NCBI GenBank assembly: GCA_965247355.1
Contig: OZ252011.1
Coordinates: 2,666,001-2,730,000 of the forward strand
Direction of reading: 5' to 3'
DNA from: RHLJ01 sp965247355
Lineage (GTDB): Bacteria > Bacteroidota > Rhodothermia > Balneolales > Balneolaceae
DNA length: 64,000 bases
The position numbers and the translations under genes were made by a program. The notes below the pieces were generated by a model, which worked only from the letters and a program-made list of their open reading frames with translations, was not told where the DNA came from and did not search any database. Of the stretch, positions 46,121 to 54,053 are shown piece by piece (position 1 is the first letter of the stretch; the number at the start of each line of letters is the position of its first letter).

Positions 46121-47326
46121 ATGAAAATCCACGAGTATCAAGCAAAAGAAATTTTAAAATCATACAATGTTCCTGTTCCTGACGGAATAGCCGCAACCAC
46201 TGTTGAAGGTGCTGTTGATGCTGCCAAAGAACTCGAGGCCAATGGATCTACGTTATTTGTTGTGAAAGCACAAATTCACGCTGGTGGTCGTGGAAAAGGG
46301 CGAACCAAAAAGAATGGCGCAAAAGGGGTAATTCTCTGTAAATCAGTAGAGGAAGTTAAAGCAGCTGCTGAGTCATTGTTAGGTGACGTGCTTGTAACCA
46401 TTCAAACCGGAGAAGAAGGTCAACTGGTACAGCGACTTTATGTTACCGATGGCGTTGATATCGAAAAAGAATTCTATCTGGGAATTCTGCTTGATCGCGG
46501 TATTTCCAAAAATGTGATTATGGTTTCTACCGAAGGTGGAGTTGAAATCGAAAAAGTAGCGGAAGAAAGCCCTGAAAAAATTATTAAAGAATGGGTTGAA
46601 CCCGGAATGCCACTTCAGGTAAATCAGGCTAGACATCTTGCGTTTGCTTTAGGTCTTGAAGGTGATGCACTTAAAAAAGGAATCAAATTCATCATGGCAA
46701 TTTATAATGCCTATTTGGAAATCGATTCTGATATGTTCGAAATCAATCCACTCATCTTAACACCTGATAAAGAAATTCTCGCTCTGGATGCTAAAGTAAC
46801 TCTGGACGGAAACGCTCTTTATCGCCATAAAGATCTTGCTGAATTGAAGGATGAGTCTGAAGAAGATCCATATGAATTGGAAGCTCAGAAGTACAACCTA
46901 AACTACATCAAACTGGATGGTAATGTAGGCTGCATGGTGAATGGAGCCGGACTGGCAATGGCTACGATGGATATCATCAAGCTTTCCGGTGGCGAGCCTG
47001 CTAACTTCTTGGATGTTGGTGGTGGAGCGAATGTAGATACCGTCAAAAATGGCTTCCGTATTATTCTGGATGATCCGAATGTGAAAGCCATTCTGATCAA
47101 TATATTTGGTGGGATTGTTCGCTGTGATCGTGTTGCCAATGGTGTGATTGAAGCAGTAAAAGATCCTGAGATTGCTGAGAAAGTTAAGAACGTACCTATC
47201 ATCGTTCGTCTTCAGGGAACCAACGCTGCTGAAGCTAAAGAAATTATCGACAACTCCGGTTTAAATGTGATTTCTGCGGTATTGCTGAAAGAAGCAGCTC
47301 AGGAAGTTTCTAATGTGCTGGCTTAA
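46121..47326 (+). CDS. sucC: Succinate-CoA ligase, beta subunit (ADP-forming)
   Basis: Citric-acid-cycle enzyme making ATP from succinyl-CoA with SucD. The family start M-K-I-H-E-Y-Q-A-K-E-I-L, the ATP-grasp region (V-K-A-Q-I-H-A-G-G-R-G-K-G, E-I-N-P-L-I-L) and the C-terminal ligase domain (G-G-G-A-N-V-D-T-V, I-F-G-G-I-V-R-C-D) are all present. sucD is not next to it, so the subunits are encoded apart. A terminator follows the gene. The 181-base gap upstream, facing wecB, should hold its promoter but no clear element was seen. Confidence 0.96.
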   Translation: MKIHEYQAKEILKSYNVPVPDGIAATTVEGAVDAAKELEANGSTLFVVKAQIHAGGRGKGRTKKNGAKGVILCKSVEEVKAAAESLLGDVLVTIQTGEEGQLVQRLYVTDGVDIEKEFYLGILLDRGISKNVIMVSTEGGVEIEKVAEESPEKIIKEWVEPGMPLQVNQARHLAFALGLEGDALKKGIKFIMAIYNAYLEIDSDMFEINPLILTPDKEILALDAKVTLDGNALYRHKDLAELKDESEEDPYELEAQKYNLNYIKLDGNVGCMVNGAGLAMATMDIIKLSGGEPANFLDVGGGANVDTVKNGFRIILDDPNVKAILINIFGGIVRCDRVANGVIEAVKDPEIAEKVKNVPIIVRLQGTNAAEAKEIIDNSGLNVISAVLLKEAAQEVSNVLA

Positions 47327-47351
47327 AAGCTACTATCATTTTAAACGATTA

Positions 47352-47382
47352 AGCCCAATCGATTTCGGTTGGGCTTTTTTAT
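47352..47382 (+). terminator. Intrinsic terminator of sucC
   Basis: A 10-base stem (AGCCCAATCG/CGGTTGGGCT, one wobble) with an ATTT loop is followed by six T. The stop codon of the convergent gene overlaps its 3' end. Confidence 0.9.
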
Positions 47383-47996
47383 TTAGTGAACCAAGATTTA
47401 ATCTCATCGAGAAACTCGGGTACAGGAAGTCTATCGATATCTTTCTTTTTAAAACCTTGATCAATTTTGGAAGAATACAAATCAGCATAGAAAAAATTAT
47501 AATTATCCCAGATCGTAGAAGGTGCATCTAATTCCTTAAACCCGAGTTCATAAAACCAACTTCTTATTTGATATACTAGCTCTTCAGGCTCTCCTAAATG
47601 ACATTTTGGATCAGAAAATGATAAATCTGACAATGATTTCTGAACACTATATTTTTCTTCTTCAAGGATTAATATTTTTTTATCAGCCATTCCTTTATCC
47701 GGATGAAATTCTCTAGCAGATAAATCTACTGCTAATTCAAAAGGCATATTAAACCTAGCATATTCGTTTTTATCTTTTGATTTGCATCTGGATAGGTCAT
47801 GAATACCATATTTACAAGAAAGAATAAGATCTTTGATCTTTTCTAAACGAACCTCACCAGAGTCCAATCTTTCTGAAGCTATCCGAGGTTCAAACCCACA
47901 ACTTATTATTGTAAAGAAAAGTGGTTTTAAAAGCTCATCGTATTCTGAATCAAAAGGACAGTTTAAAAATACGTTTTTATCAAAGCCTTCAATCAC
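47379..47996 (-). CDS. TIR-like or nucleotide-processing protein of unknown function, paired with DUF2188
   Basis: I do not recognise a named family with certainty. The protein begins N-V-F-L-N-C-P-F-D, like the first strand of TIR and deoxyribosyltransferase-like folds. Further conserved-looking blocks are G-F-E-P-R-I-A-S-E-R-L-D-S-G-E-V-R, S-C-K-Y-G-I-H-D-L-S-R and R-F-N-M-P-F-E-L-A-V; the last carries a Glu where TIR NADases have their catalytic Glu. Similar stand-alone genes occur in many bacteria, to my recollection as hypothetical proteins. It has no signal peptide or membrane segment. It follows the DUF2188 gene by three bases. The fold and NAD activity are inference. Confidence 0.7.
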   Translation of the reverse strand: MIEGFDKNVFLNCPFDSEYDELLKPLFFTIISCGFEPRIASERLDSGEVRLEKIKDLILSCKYGIHDLSRCKSKDKNEYARFNMPFELAVDLSAREFHPDKGMADKKILILEEEKYSVQKSLSDLSFSDPKCHLGEPEELVYQIRSWFYELGFKELDAPSTIWDNYNFFYADLYSSKIDQGFKKKDIDRLPVPEFLDEIKSWFTK

Positions 47997-47999
47997 AAA

Positions 48000-48194
48000 T
48001 CAATTTTTCTTAATCCAGTTTCTTATCGAACCATCCCTTCGATGAACTACTATTTCAGAAGATGATTTCATTTTTTTTGCACTTCTGATTGCTTCATCCT
48101 GTGTTTGATAAACTTTTGAAGCTTTGCTTGTTCCTTGCTTTTTTACAGCCCAACCATTTTCTCTTTTGATTATATGTGTTCTAGCAGTTGCCAT
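48000..48194 (-). CDS. DUF2188 domain small protein
   Basis: A 64-residue basic protein with the DUF2188 pattern: H-I-I-K-R-E-N-G-W-A-V-K-K-Q-G-T, Q-T-Q-D-E-A-I-R-S-A and I-V-V-H-R-R-D-G-S-I-R. Such proteins are widespread and of unknown function. It lies directly upstream of the TIR-like gene on the same strand, three bases apart, suggesting joint expression and possibly joint action. Confidence 0.85.
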   Translation of the reverse strand: MATARTHIIKRENGWAVKKQGTSKASKVYQTQDEAIRSAKKMKSSSEIVVHRRDGSIRNWIKKN

Positions 48195-48238
48195 AAATTA
48201 AATTTACTCTCTTATTAATAAGATGCAAGATTAAAAAA

Positions 48239-49381
48239 CTAATTAACTAAAAGTATCTGCTCACTCACTTCTTTGTAAAACAACTCGTACATTTCAACCA
48301 CTAAATCCTGATTGAATAGCTCCGCACGTTTACGGGCATTCGCTGAGAGTTCATCATGTAAATTCTGATTAGAAAGAATATTTACCGCATGCTTTGCCAT
48401 ACAATCCGTATCATCCAAATCACATAAATATCCGGTCTCTCCTTCTATATTTACTTCCGGAAGCCCACCTATATTTGAACTAATTACCGGTACTGAACAA
48501 CTCATTGCTTCGAGCGCTGCAAGACCAAAAGTTTCTGAGCCGGATGGGATTAAAAATAAATCAGCAATAGAAAGCACTTCTTCCACTTCATCTAATTTTC
48601 CAAGAAAACGGGTATGATCACATATTCCTAAATCACGACACTGTTGCTCTGCCTTTTGTCGATCAGGGCCATCTCCAACCAGGAGTAACTTAGCTCCAAT
48701 TCCCTGCTCTAAAATCTTCGAAAATACTGTGATTACTTCCGGCACACGTTTCACCTTTCTGAAATTGGAAACGTGAACTACTACTTTTTCTCCATCCGGA
48801 CAAATAGCTTTCTTAAAGTGACTTTTATTCGATTTTTGAAAACGATCCAGATCAATGAAGTTTGGAATCACTTTGATATCCTGCTTGATATCAAAATTAG
48901 AATATGTCTCTTCTTTAAGGTAATTGGATACCGCTGTAACCCCATCACTCTTATCAATCGAAAACTCTACTACATGTTTATAGCTGGGATCTTTACCAAC
49001 AAGGGTAATATCTGTCCCATGCAAGGTTGTTACGATCGGAACCGTTTTACCTCTCTCCATCATGATTTGCTTAGCAAGATATGCACTGGTAGCATGTGGA
49101 AGAGCATAATGCACATGCAGTAAATCCAGATTTTCATATTCAATCAGATTCACCATTTGCGAAGCAAGCGCTAAAGCATAAGGTGGATAATCGAACAAGG
49201 GATAGGAATTAATGGAAACTTCATGATAGGTAATATTCGTATCTAAAGTTTCTAATCTGGCAGGACGTGAATAACTTAAAACATGAATTTTATGACCCTT
49301 TTTTGAAAGTACTTTAGCTAATTCCGTAGCTACTACTCCGCTCCCACCAAATGTTGGGTAACATACAATTCCAATATTCAT
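48239..49381 (-). CDS. bshA: N-acetyl-alpha-D-glucosaminyl L-malate synthase (bacillithiol synthesis)
   Basis: First step of bacillithiol synthesis: UDP-GlcNAc plus L-malate. The GT4 enzyme has the BshA-specific N-terminus I-G-I-V-C-Y-P-T-F-G-G-S-G-V-V-A-T-E-L, H-V-H-Y-A-L-P-H-A and T-T-L-H-G-T-D-I-T, and the C-terminal S-E-T-F-G-L-A-A-L-E-A-M-S-C. The ATG at 49381 has a GGAG site nine bases upstream, whereas the TTG two codons earlier is too close to it. The gene fits with the ypdA-like reductase at 1.5 kb. Confidence 0.93.
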   Translation of the reverse strand: MNIGIVCYPTFGGSGVVATELAKVLSKKGHKIHVLSYSRPARLETLDTNITYHEVSINSYPLFDYPPYALALASQMVNLIEYENLDLLHVHYALPHATSAYLAKQIMMERGKTVPIVTTLHGTDITLVGKDPSYKHVVEFSIDKSDGVTAVSNYLKEETYSNFDIKQDIKVIPNFIDLDRFQKSNKSHFKKAICPDGEKVVVHVSNFRKVKRVPEVITVFSKILEQGIGAKLLLVGDGPDRQKAEQQCRDLGICDHTRFLGKLDEVEEVLSIADLFLIPSGSETFGLAALEAMSCSVPVISSNIGGLPEVNIEGETGYLCDLDDTDCMAKHAVNILSNQNLHDELSANARKRAELFNQDLVVEMYELFYKEVSEQILLVN

Positions 49382-49613
49382 CCGCAAATGCTCCTGCTGT
49401 TAAATAAAAATCAAAGTAATCATTCCGTGAATGATTGTGAATCTCCTAAAACATCCTTTAACACCTTCAGTGTAACCAAAATATTTCGAACCGTTATTGT
49501 ATTTGGTATATTTAAGGTCTGTTTTGGTGATAAACTGAAATGTTAGGATTTCAGTTTCATAGAAAATCACATTATGAACAGGATATAACGATAAAAACTG
49601 AACGTAGTAGTTT

Positions 49614-50372
49614 ATGGCAGGACATTCTAAATGGGCGAATATTCGCCATAAGAAAGCCAAAGAAGACGCAAAACGGTCTAAAGTTTTCACGAAAATTATT
49701 AAAGAGCTTACTATCGCAGCCCGGGAAGGTGGCAGCGACCCTACAGGAAATCCACGTCTATCTCTAGCTATTGATAATGCAAAAGCAGCCAATCTCCCAA
49801 AAGACAATATGGAGCGAGCCATCAAACGTGGTTCAGGAGAGCTGGATGACGGTACTTCTTTCGAAGAAGTTACTTTTGAAGGGTACGGACCTGGTGGAAT
49901 CGCTTATTTTGTGGAAGCTGCCACTGACAACAACAACCGCACGGTAAGTGATATCCGACATATTTTTACAAAGCATGGCGGTAATATGGGCACCAATGGT
50001 TCCGTTAGTTTTCTATTCGAACAAAAAGGAATGATTCAGATTCCATCGAAAGGATTAGGCGAAGAAGAGTTTATGATGAAAGCCATTGAAGCCGGTGCAG
50101 AAGACATTCAGAATGAAGAGGATTTTTTTGTAGTGTATACGGAACGTACCGAGTTATTCAATGTGCGCAAAGCTCTTGAAGAAGTAGGATTTAAAATAGA
50201 TTCTGCTGAGCTGGTTCAGGAAGCGATAACAGAAACTAAAGTAGATGCTGATACGGCGCTTTCGAACTTTAAAATGATGGAAAAATTTGAAGAAAATGAT
50301 GACGTTTCCAATGTATTTACTAACATGATGATGGATGACGAAACACTCGCAATTGCTGAAAACGCAGAATGA
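49614..50372 (+). CDS. YebC/PmpR family protein
   Basis: Family hallmark start M-A-G-H-S-K-W-A-N-I-R-H-K-K, then G-G-S-D-P-x-x-N-P-R-L, G-S-G-E-L and Y-E/F-G-Y-G-P-G-G. These proteins act as transcription regulators or, in recent work, as factors helping ribosomes at proline stretches. Length 252 is normal. The stop overlaps the ATG of the next gene by four bases (ATGA), so it leads a Bat-type operon, an unusual association. The 232-base gap upstream (to bshA) holds nothing I can name. Confidence 0.93.
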   Translation: MAGHSKWANIRHKKAKEDAKRSKVFTKIIKELTIAAREGGSDPTGNPRLSLAIDNAKAANLPKDNMERAIKRGSGELDDGTSFEEVTFEGYGPGGIAYFVEAATDNNNRTVSDIRHIFTKHGGNMGTNGSVSFLFEQKGMIQIPSKGLGEEEFMMKAIEAGAEDIQNEEDFFVVYTERTELFNVRKALEEVGFKIDSAELVQEAITETKVDADTALSNFKMMEKFEENDDVSNVFTNMMMDDETLAIAENAE

Positions 50373-51007
50373 TGATTAAAGTGTTTACATATCTGTTTGC
50401 ATTTTTGCTGCTGTCCATACCAGGAAATGAAGAAGCCCGTAAAGGAAACGAGGCCTATGAAAAGGGAGAATATGTGGAAGCCGAAGCACTATACAGGGCA
50501 TCCCTTGAAGTAGATCCTGAGAATACGGATGTTTATTTCAATCTTGCGAATGCGTTGGCCAAACAAGGAAAAACCGAAAAAGCTGTTCAGGCTTTTATGG
50601 AATACCGATCAATGGCTGATACTCCTGAAAAGAAAGCACTAGCCGAGTATAATATTGGAAGCGTGTTAGCAGAAAGTGAGCAGTGGAAACCTGCAGCTCA
50701 GCATTTCAGAAACTCCTTAAAGCTGAATCCCAATGATACAGAAGCTAAACACAATTTTGAGCGAGCACTTGCTGAATCAAATAAAGAAGAAGAACAGCAA
50801 CAGCAGCAAGACCAGGAAAATCAGGAGCAGGAACCACCCAGTGAATATGCTAAAGCAATGAAAAAAAGAGCTGAGCAACTGGTAAGCGAACGTAAATATC
50901 AGGAAGCCTATAATTTGATGCAGGAAGCCCTGAAAGTAGATCAAACCGTTCAGAACTTTAATGACTTTATTCAAAGAATAGGAGAGGTTGATGAAATCGA
51001 TTCTTAA
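50369..51007 (+). CDS. BatC-like TPR protein with Gln/Glu-rich segment
   Basis: A hydrophobic N-terminus (signal or anchor) is followed by three TPR units (about 22-125: A-R-K-G-N-E-A-Y-E-K-G-E-Y-V-E-A-E-A-L-Y, then N-T-D-V-Y-F-N-L-A-N-A-L-A). A short Gln/Glu-rich stretch (about 132-152) precedes a last helical pair. This is the make-up of BatC/BatE proteins of the aerotolerance operon, thought to act in the periplasm as a scaffold. It overlaps yebC by 4 and the next gene by 17 bases. Confidence 0.8.
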   Translation: MMIKVFTYLFAFLLLSIPGNEEARKGNEAYEKGEYVEAEALYRASLEVDPENTDVYFNLANALAKQGKTEKAVQAFMEYRSMADTPEKKALAEYNIGSVLAESEQWKPAAQHFRNSLKLNPNDTEAKHNFERALAESNKEEEQQQQQDQENQEQEPPSEYAKAMKKRAEQLVSERKYQEAYNLMQEALKVDQTVQNFNDFIQRIGEVDEIDS

Positions 51008-51542
51008 ATATGGTACTCTGGTACTTTTTGCTTGTGCCACACTTCTTGTAGGTCCTTGCTTAATGGCACAGACTGCAGATGATTATTTCCATGGCAGTGC
51101 CCAGTCTTTTATTAATGCAGATATTCAGGGAGCCATTTCTCAGGTTCAACAAGGATTAGCTCAATATCCTAATGATCCAAAATTGAATGCCTTGCTTCAA
51201 AAGTTAGAAGAAGAGAAGGAAAAACAACAACAGCAGCAACAAAACCAGCAAGAGCAGGATCAAGAACAGCAGGAACAACAACAGAATCAAGATCAACAAA
51301 ATCAGGATCAACAGGAGCAAAACGAAGAAGAGGAACAACAACAGGATCAACAGGAAGGTGAGCAGGATCAAGAGCAGCAGCCTCAGGAAGAGCAAGAAGG
51401 TCAGCCACAACAACCTCGTGAAATAAGTAAAGAAGAAGCTGAAAAAATTCTACAGGCTCTTGCTCAAAAAGAAAAAGAATTATTGAAAGAATTTAAGAAG
51501 AAGAAAACTCAGGGAAGTGCCACTCATGATAAAGACTGGTAA
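50991..51542 (+). CDS. Gln/Glu-rich secreted protein of the Bat operon
   Basis: A signal peptide (about 1-27, ending L-M-A-Q) is followed by a short TPR-like pair (D-D-Y-F-H-G-S-A-Q-S-F-I-N, then Q-Q-G-L-A-Q-Y-P-N-D-P-K), a long Gln/Glu/Asn/Asp-rich tract (about 73-143) and an amphipathic helix (E-E-A-E-K-I-L-Q-A-L-A-Q-K-E-K-E-L-L). It fits the second half of a BatC-type protein, so it may be a paralogue of the preceding gene. I chose the ATG at 50991 because GGAGAGG directly precedes the TTG at 50988. No enzymatic motif. Confidence 0.75.
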   Translation: MKSILKYGTLVLFACATLLVGPCLMAQTADDYFHGSAQSFINADIQGAISQVQQGLAQYPNDPKLNALLQKLEEEKEKQQQQQQNQQEQDQEQQEQQQNQDQQNQDQQEQNEEEEQQQDQQEGEQDQEQQPQEEQEGQPQQPREISKEEAEKILQALAQKEKELLKEFKKKKTQGSATHDKDW

Positions 51543-53274
51543 GCATATCAGAATTATATCTGCACTTTTATTTTCGATTTTTTTTGCTTCAGGTGTTCTG
51601 GCACAAGGCATCACGGTAAATGCCTCACTCACTGAAACGAATATTTTTTCAGGAGAAGGTGTCCGGCTTGATGTTAAAGTATCTGGCCAATCCATCAACT
51701 CTATTGATCGTCCTGATATTCCAAATACTGATGGACTTCGGTGGTTGAGCGGAAGTACTAGTACCTCTCAGAATTTTACCTATGTAAATGGACGTCCCTC
51801 CGTCTCTTATACCTATGGATACCAATTCATAGCTCAGGCTCCAGGTACTTATACCTTCCCTCAGCTTGAAGTTACCGTGAATGGTGAAACCTATACCACC
51901 GCTGAGCTTTCTTTTAAAGTTCTGGATCCCAAAACCATTGATACCGGCGAAGCAGAACGGTCGCCTGATATTTACGTTCGACTTGAACCCACTAAAGAAA
52001 ATCCTGTTGTGGGTGAACAAGTAATTGCAGATGTAGTTCTTTATTTCAAAAACTCTGTAGAGGTTTCTTCCTATCAGGCTTCACCGGGCTGGAAAGCGGA
52101 AGGGTTCTGGAAAGAAGAATTGGAAAACAGACAGCAAGCCCGAACTACTTCTACTATTATCAATGGAGTGAGATACCAACGCGCCGTGCTTTTACAGTAC
52201 GCACTTTTCCCAACCAAATCAGGAGAACTTACACTCAGCCCTTTTGAGGTTGTAGTACAAATACGGCAGCGAAATCAACGGCGAGATATTTTCAGCTTTG
52301 GGTTAGGCCAGGAACGCAAAGAACTTTCTACACTTCCAGTTTCCATTGATGTTGCTCCATTACCGGAATTGAATAATGCTACTTTTTCTGGTGGAGTTGG
52401 AAGCTTCTCTATTTCCCGAAGTATGAATCCTACCAAAGCTTATGTAGGAGAAAGTGTGGAAGTGGTTACCACTATTACAGGTCAGGGTAACATCCCATTA
52501 ATTATAAAGCCCGAATATGAATATCCGGAAACACTTGAGCTTTATAATCCACAGGAGAATTCCACCATCACCCGTTCAAACCGGCAGATCGGTGGAACTA
52601 AGATTTTTACAGACATCCTGATTGCGCGAAATGAAGGGACTTTTGAGATCCCGGAAAGTCGGCTTGCTTACTATAATCCATCGCAAAACCGATTCAGCAC
52701 TATCACTTTGCCAGCTTTAATTTTAGAGGCAGAACGTGACCCAAGAGCCACTTCTGTAACTGATACCGAACTACGATTTAACGTGGAGCCTATCACCGGT
52801 TTGGCTAATTGGGTTTCTGATGAAAAAGCACCTCTTACTTCTCAAAAATGGGTTTGGGTTTTACTTGGATTGCCACTTATAATTTTAGGCGGAGCTTTCG
52901 GTTACAAAACCTACCATGATAAAATGAATAGTGATACTGCTTTCGCCAGATCACAAAAAGCTAAAGAAAAAGCGTTGGAGGAACTCCAAAAAGCAGAGGG
53001 TCAAAAAGATTTAAAAGTCGGATATAATCATATTCAAAAAGCACTTACCCAGTTTATTTCGGATAAGCTTAATCTGCCACTAGCAGGACTTTCAATTCAG
53101 CAGCTTTCTGATGCATTAAAAGAAAAATCAGGCAACACTTTAGGGGATGAAGTAAAACGATTACTGGATAAGTGCGATACTATAGCCTATGCACCAAATG
53201 CATCGATCGAAGGGCTTGAATCGGACATTAATAAAACCCGTGAACTCATTAAACAGATCAATAAAGTAGTATGA
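51526..53274 (+). CDS. batD: BatD-like membrane-anchored protein
   Basis: A signal peptide (about 1-28, ending G-V-L-A-Q) leads into Ig-like repeats of the BatD (oxygen tolerance) family: I-F-S-G-E-G-V-R-L-D-V-K-V-S-G, E-N-P-V-V-G-E-Q-V, A-Y-V-G-E-S-V-E-V. One membrane segment near ~445-465 and a cytoplasmic helical tail (A-R-S-Q-K-A-K-E-K-A) follow. BatD acts with BatA/BatB-type proteins in other Bacteroidota. The ATG at 51526 overlaps the previous gene by 17 bases; an earlier GTG at 51517 is less likely. Confidence 0.88.
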   Translation: MIKTGKHIRIISALLFSIFFASGVLAQGITVNASLTETNIFSGEGVRLDVKVSGQSINSIDRPDIPNTDGLRWLSGSTSTSQNFTYVNGRPSVSYTYGYQFIAQAPGTYTFPQLEVTVNGETYTTAELSFKVLDPKTIDTGEAERSPDIYVRLEPTKENPVVGEQVIADVVLYFKNSVEVSSYQASPGWKAEGFWKEELENRQQARTTSTIINGVRYQRAVLLQYALFPTKSGELTLSPFEVVVQIRQRNQRRDIFSFGLGQERKELSTLPVSIDVAPLPELNNATFSGGVGSFSISRSMNPTKAYVGESVEVVTTITGQGNIPLIIKPEYEYPETLELYNPQENSTITRSNRQIGGTKIFTDILIARNEGTFEIPESRLAYYNPSQNRFSTITLPALILEAERDPRATSVTDTELRFNVEPITGLANWVSDEKAPLTSQKWVWVLLGLPLIILGGAFGYKTYHDKMNSDTAFARSQKAKEKALEELQKAEGQKDLKVGYNHIQKALTQFISDKLNLPLAGLSIQQLSDALKEKSGNTLGDEVKRLLDKCDTIAYAPNASIEGLESDINKTRELIKQINKVV

Positions 53275-54038
53275 GAAAGTTTTTCGGGATTTTGTTACTT
53301 ACGCTTTTAAGTATCTGGGGAATTCAGGCACAGGAAAGTGCCCAGCTTTTATTTGATCAGGCCAATTCTCTTTTAGAGGAAAACGATTACCCGGAAGCGA
53401 TGACTATGTATCGTTCTATTGAAAAAACCGGAGTCGTTTCGGGCGCTTTATATTTGAATATGGGAATTGCTGCCACCCAGCTCGATTCCATGGGACTGGC
53501 AAAATATTATTTTATGAAATCCCTTAAGTTCCCCACTACAAAGGAGTCTGCCTCTGAAGCTCTTGAATATGTGGAATCTCAATTCAGCCGCCAATCTGCC
53601 CAGCTTCCTAAACTTCCCTGGGACCGAGCTGTTGACTGGCTAAAAAATGGTCCTGGAGCAACAACGGTTTTTATGATCGGCTTTGTTTTTATCATTGTTG
53701 CCGTTTCGCTTGTGTTATTAAAATGGGCGAATCTGTTTTCATTTGCAAAACTTCCTGCTTTCGTTGCTTCATTTACTCTTATTGGCATGCTGATTGTATT
53801 GCTAGCTTTTTATGTGGATTATATTGATCAGCGGTATTCCGAAGCTGTTATCACTACTTCAGAAATTCAGGTTAAACATGCAGCAGATGAATCTGCTGAT
53901 TTAGTTAGCTTAGGCTACGAAGGTTATGCTATTACCGTAGATCATAGCATTAGCAAGACATCCGATGGTTGGCTTTATATTCGCTTAGGAAATGGTCAAT
54001 TTGGATGGATTGAACATCAGGGAGCCAAAATTTTATAA
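53271..54038 (+). CDS. batE: BatE-like TPR protein with SH3 domain
   Basis: A signal peptide (ends I-Q-A-Q) and TPR-type helices (A-N-S-L-L-E-E-N-D-Y-P-E-A-M-T-M-Y) are followed by two membrane segments (about 131-155 and 162-183) and a C-terminal SH3-like domain (about 197-255; D-G-W-L-Y-I-R-L-G-N-G-Q-F-G-W-I). This order matches BatE of the aerotolerance operon. The gene overlaps batD by four bases (ATGA). Confidence 0.85.
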   Translation: MRKFFGILLLTLLSIWGIQAQESAQLLFDQANSLLEENDYPEAMTMYRSIEKTGVVSGALYLNMGIAATQLDSMGLAKYYFMKSLKFPTTKESASEALEYVESQFSRQSAQLPKLPWDRAVDWLKNGPGATTVFMIGFVFIIVAVSLVLLKWANLFSFAKLPAFVASFTLIGMLIVLLAFYVDYIDQRYSEAVITTSEIQVKHAADESADLVSLGYEGYAITVDHSISKTSDGWLYIRLGNGQFGWIEHQGAKIL

Positions 54039-54053
54039 TTATGGAGTAAAACT

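Noticed and set aside
45918..46196. 92-residue minus-strand frame between wecB and sucC.
   Set aside because: It overlaps both the sucC start and the wecB start, and the protein is unlike any family I know.
49400..49825. 141-residue minus-strand frame opposite the start of yebC.
   Set aside because: It mostly mirrors yebC; no family features and no start signal. The 49382-49613 gap otherwise shows nothing.
51169..51413. Two minus-strand open frames opposite the Gln-rich tract.
   Set aside because: They are products of the CAA/CAG repeat read backwards (Leu- or Asp/Val-rich), with no start context or family match.
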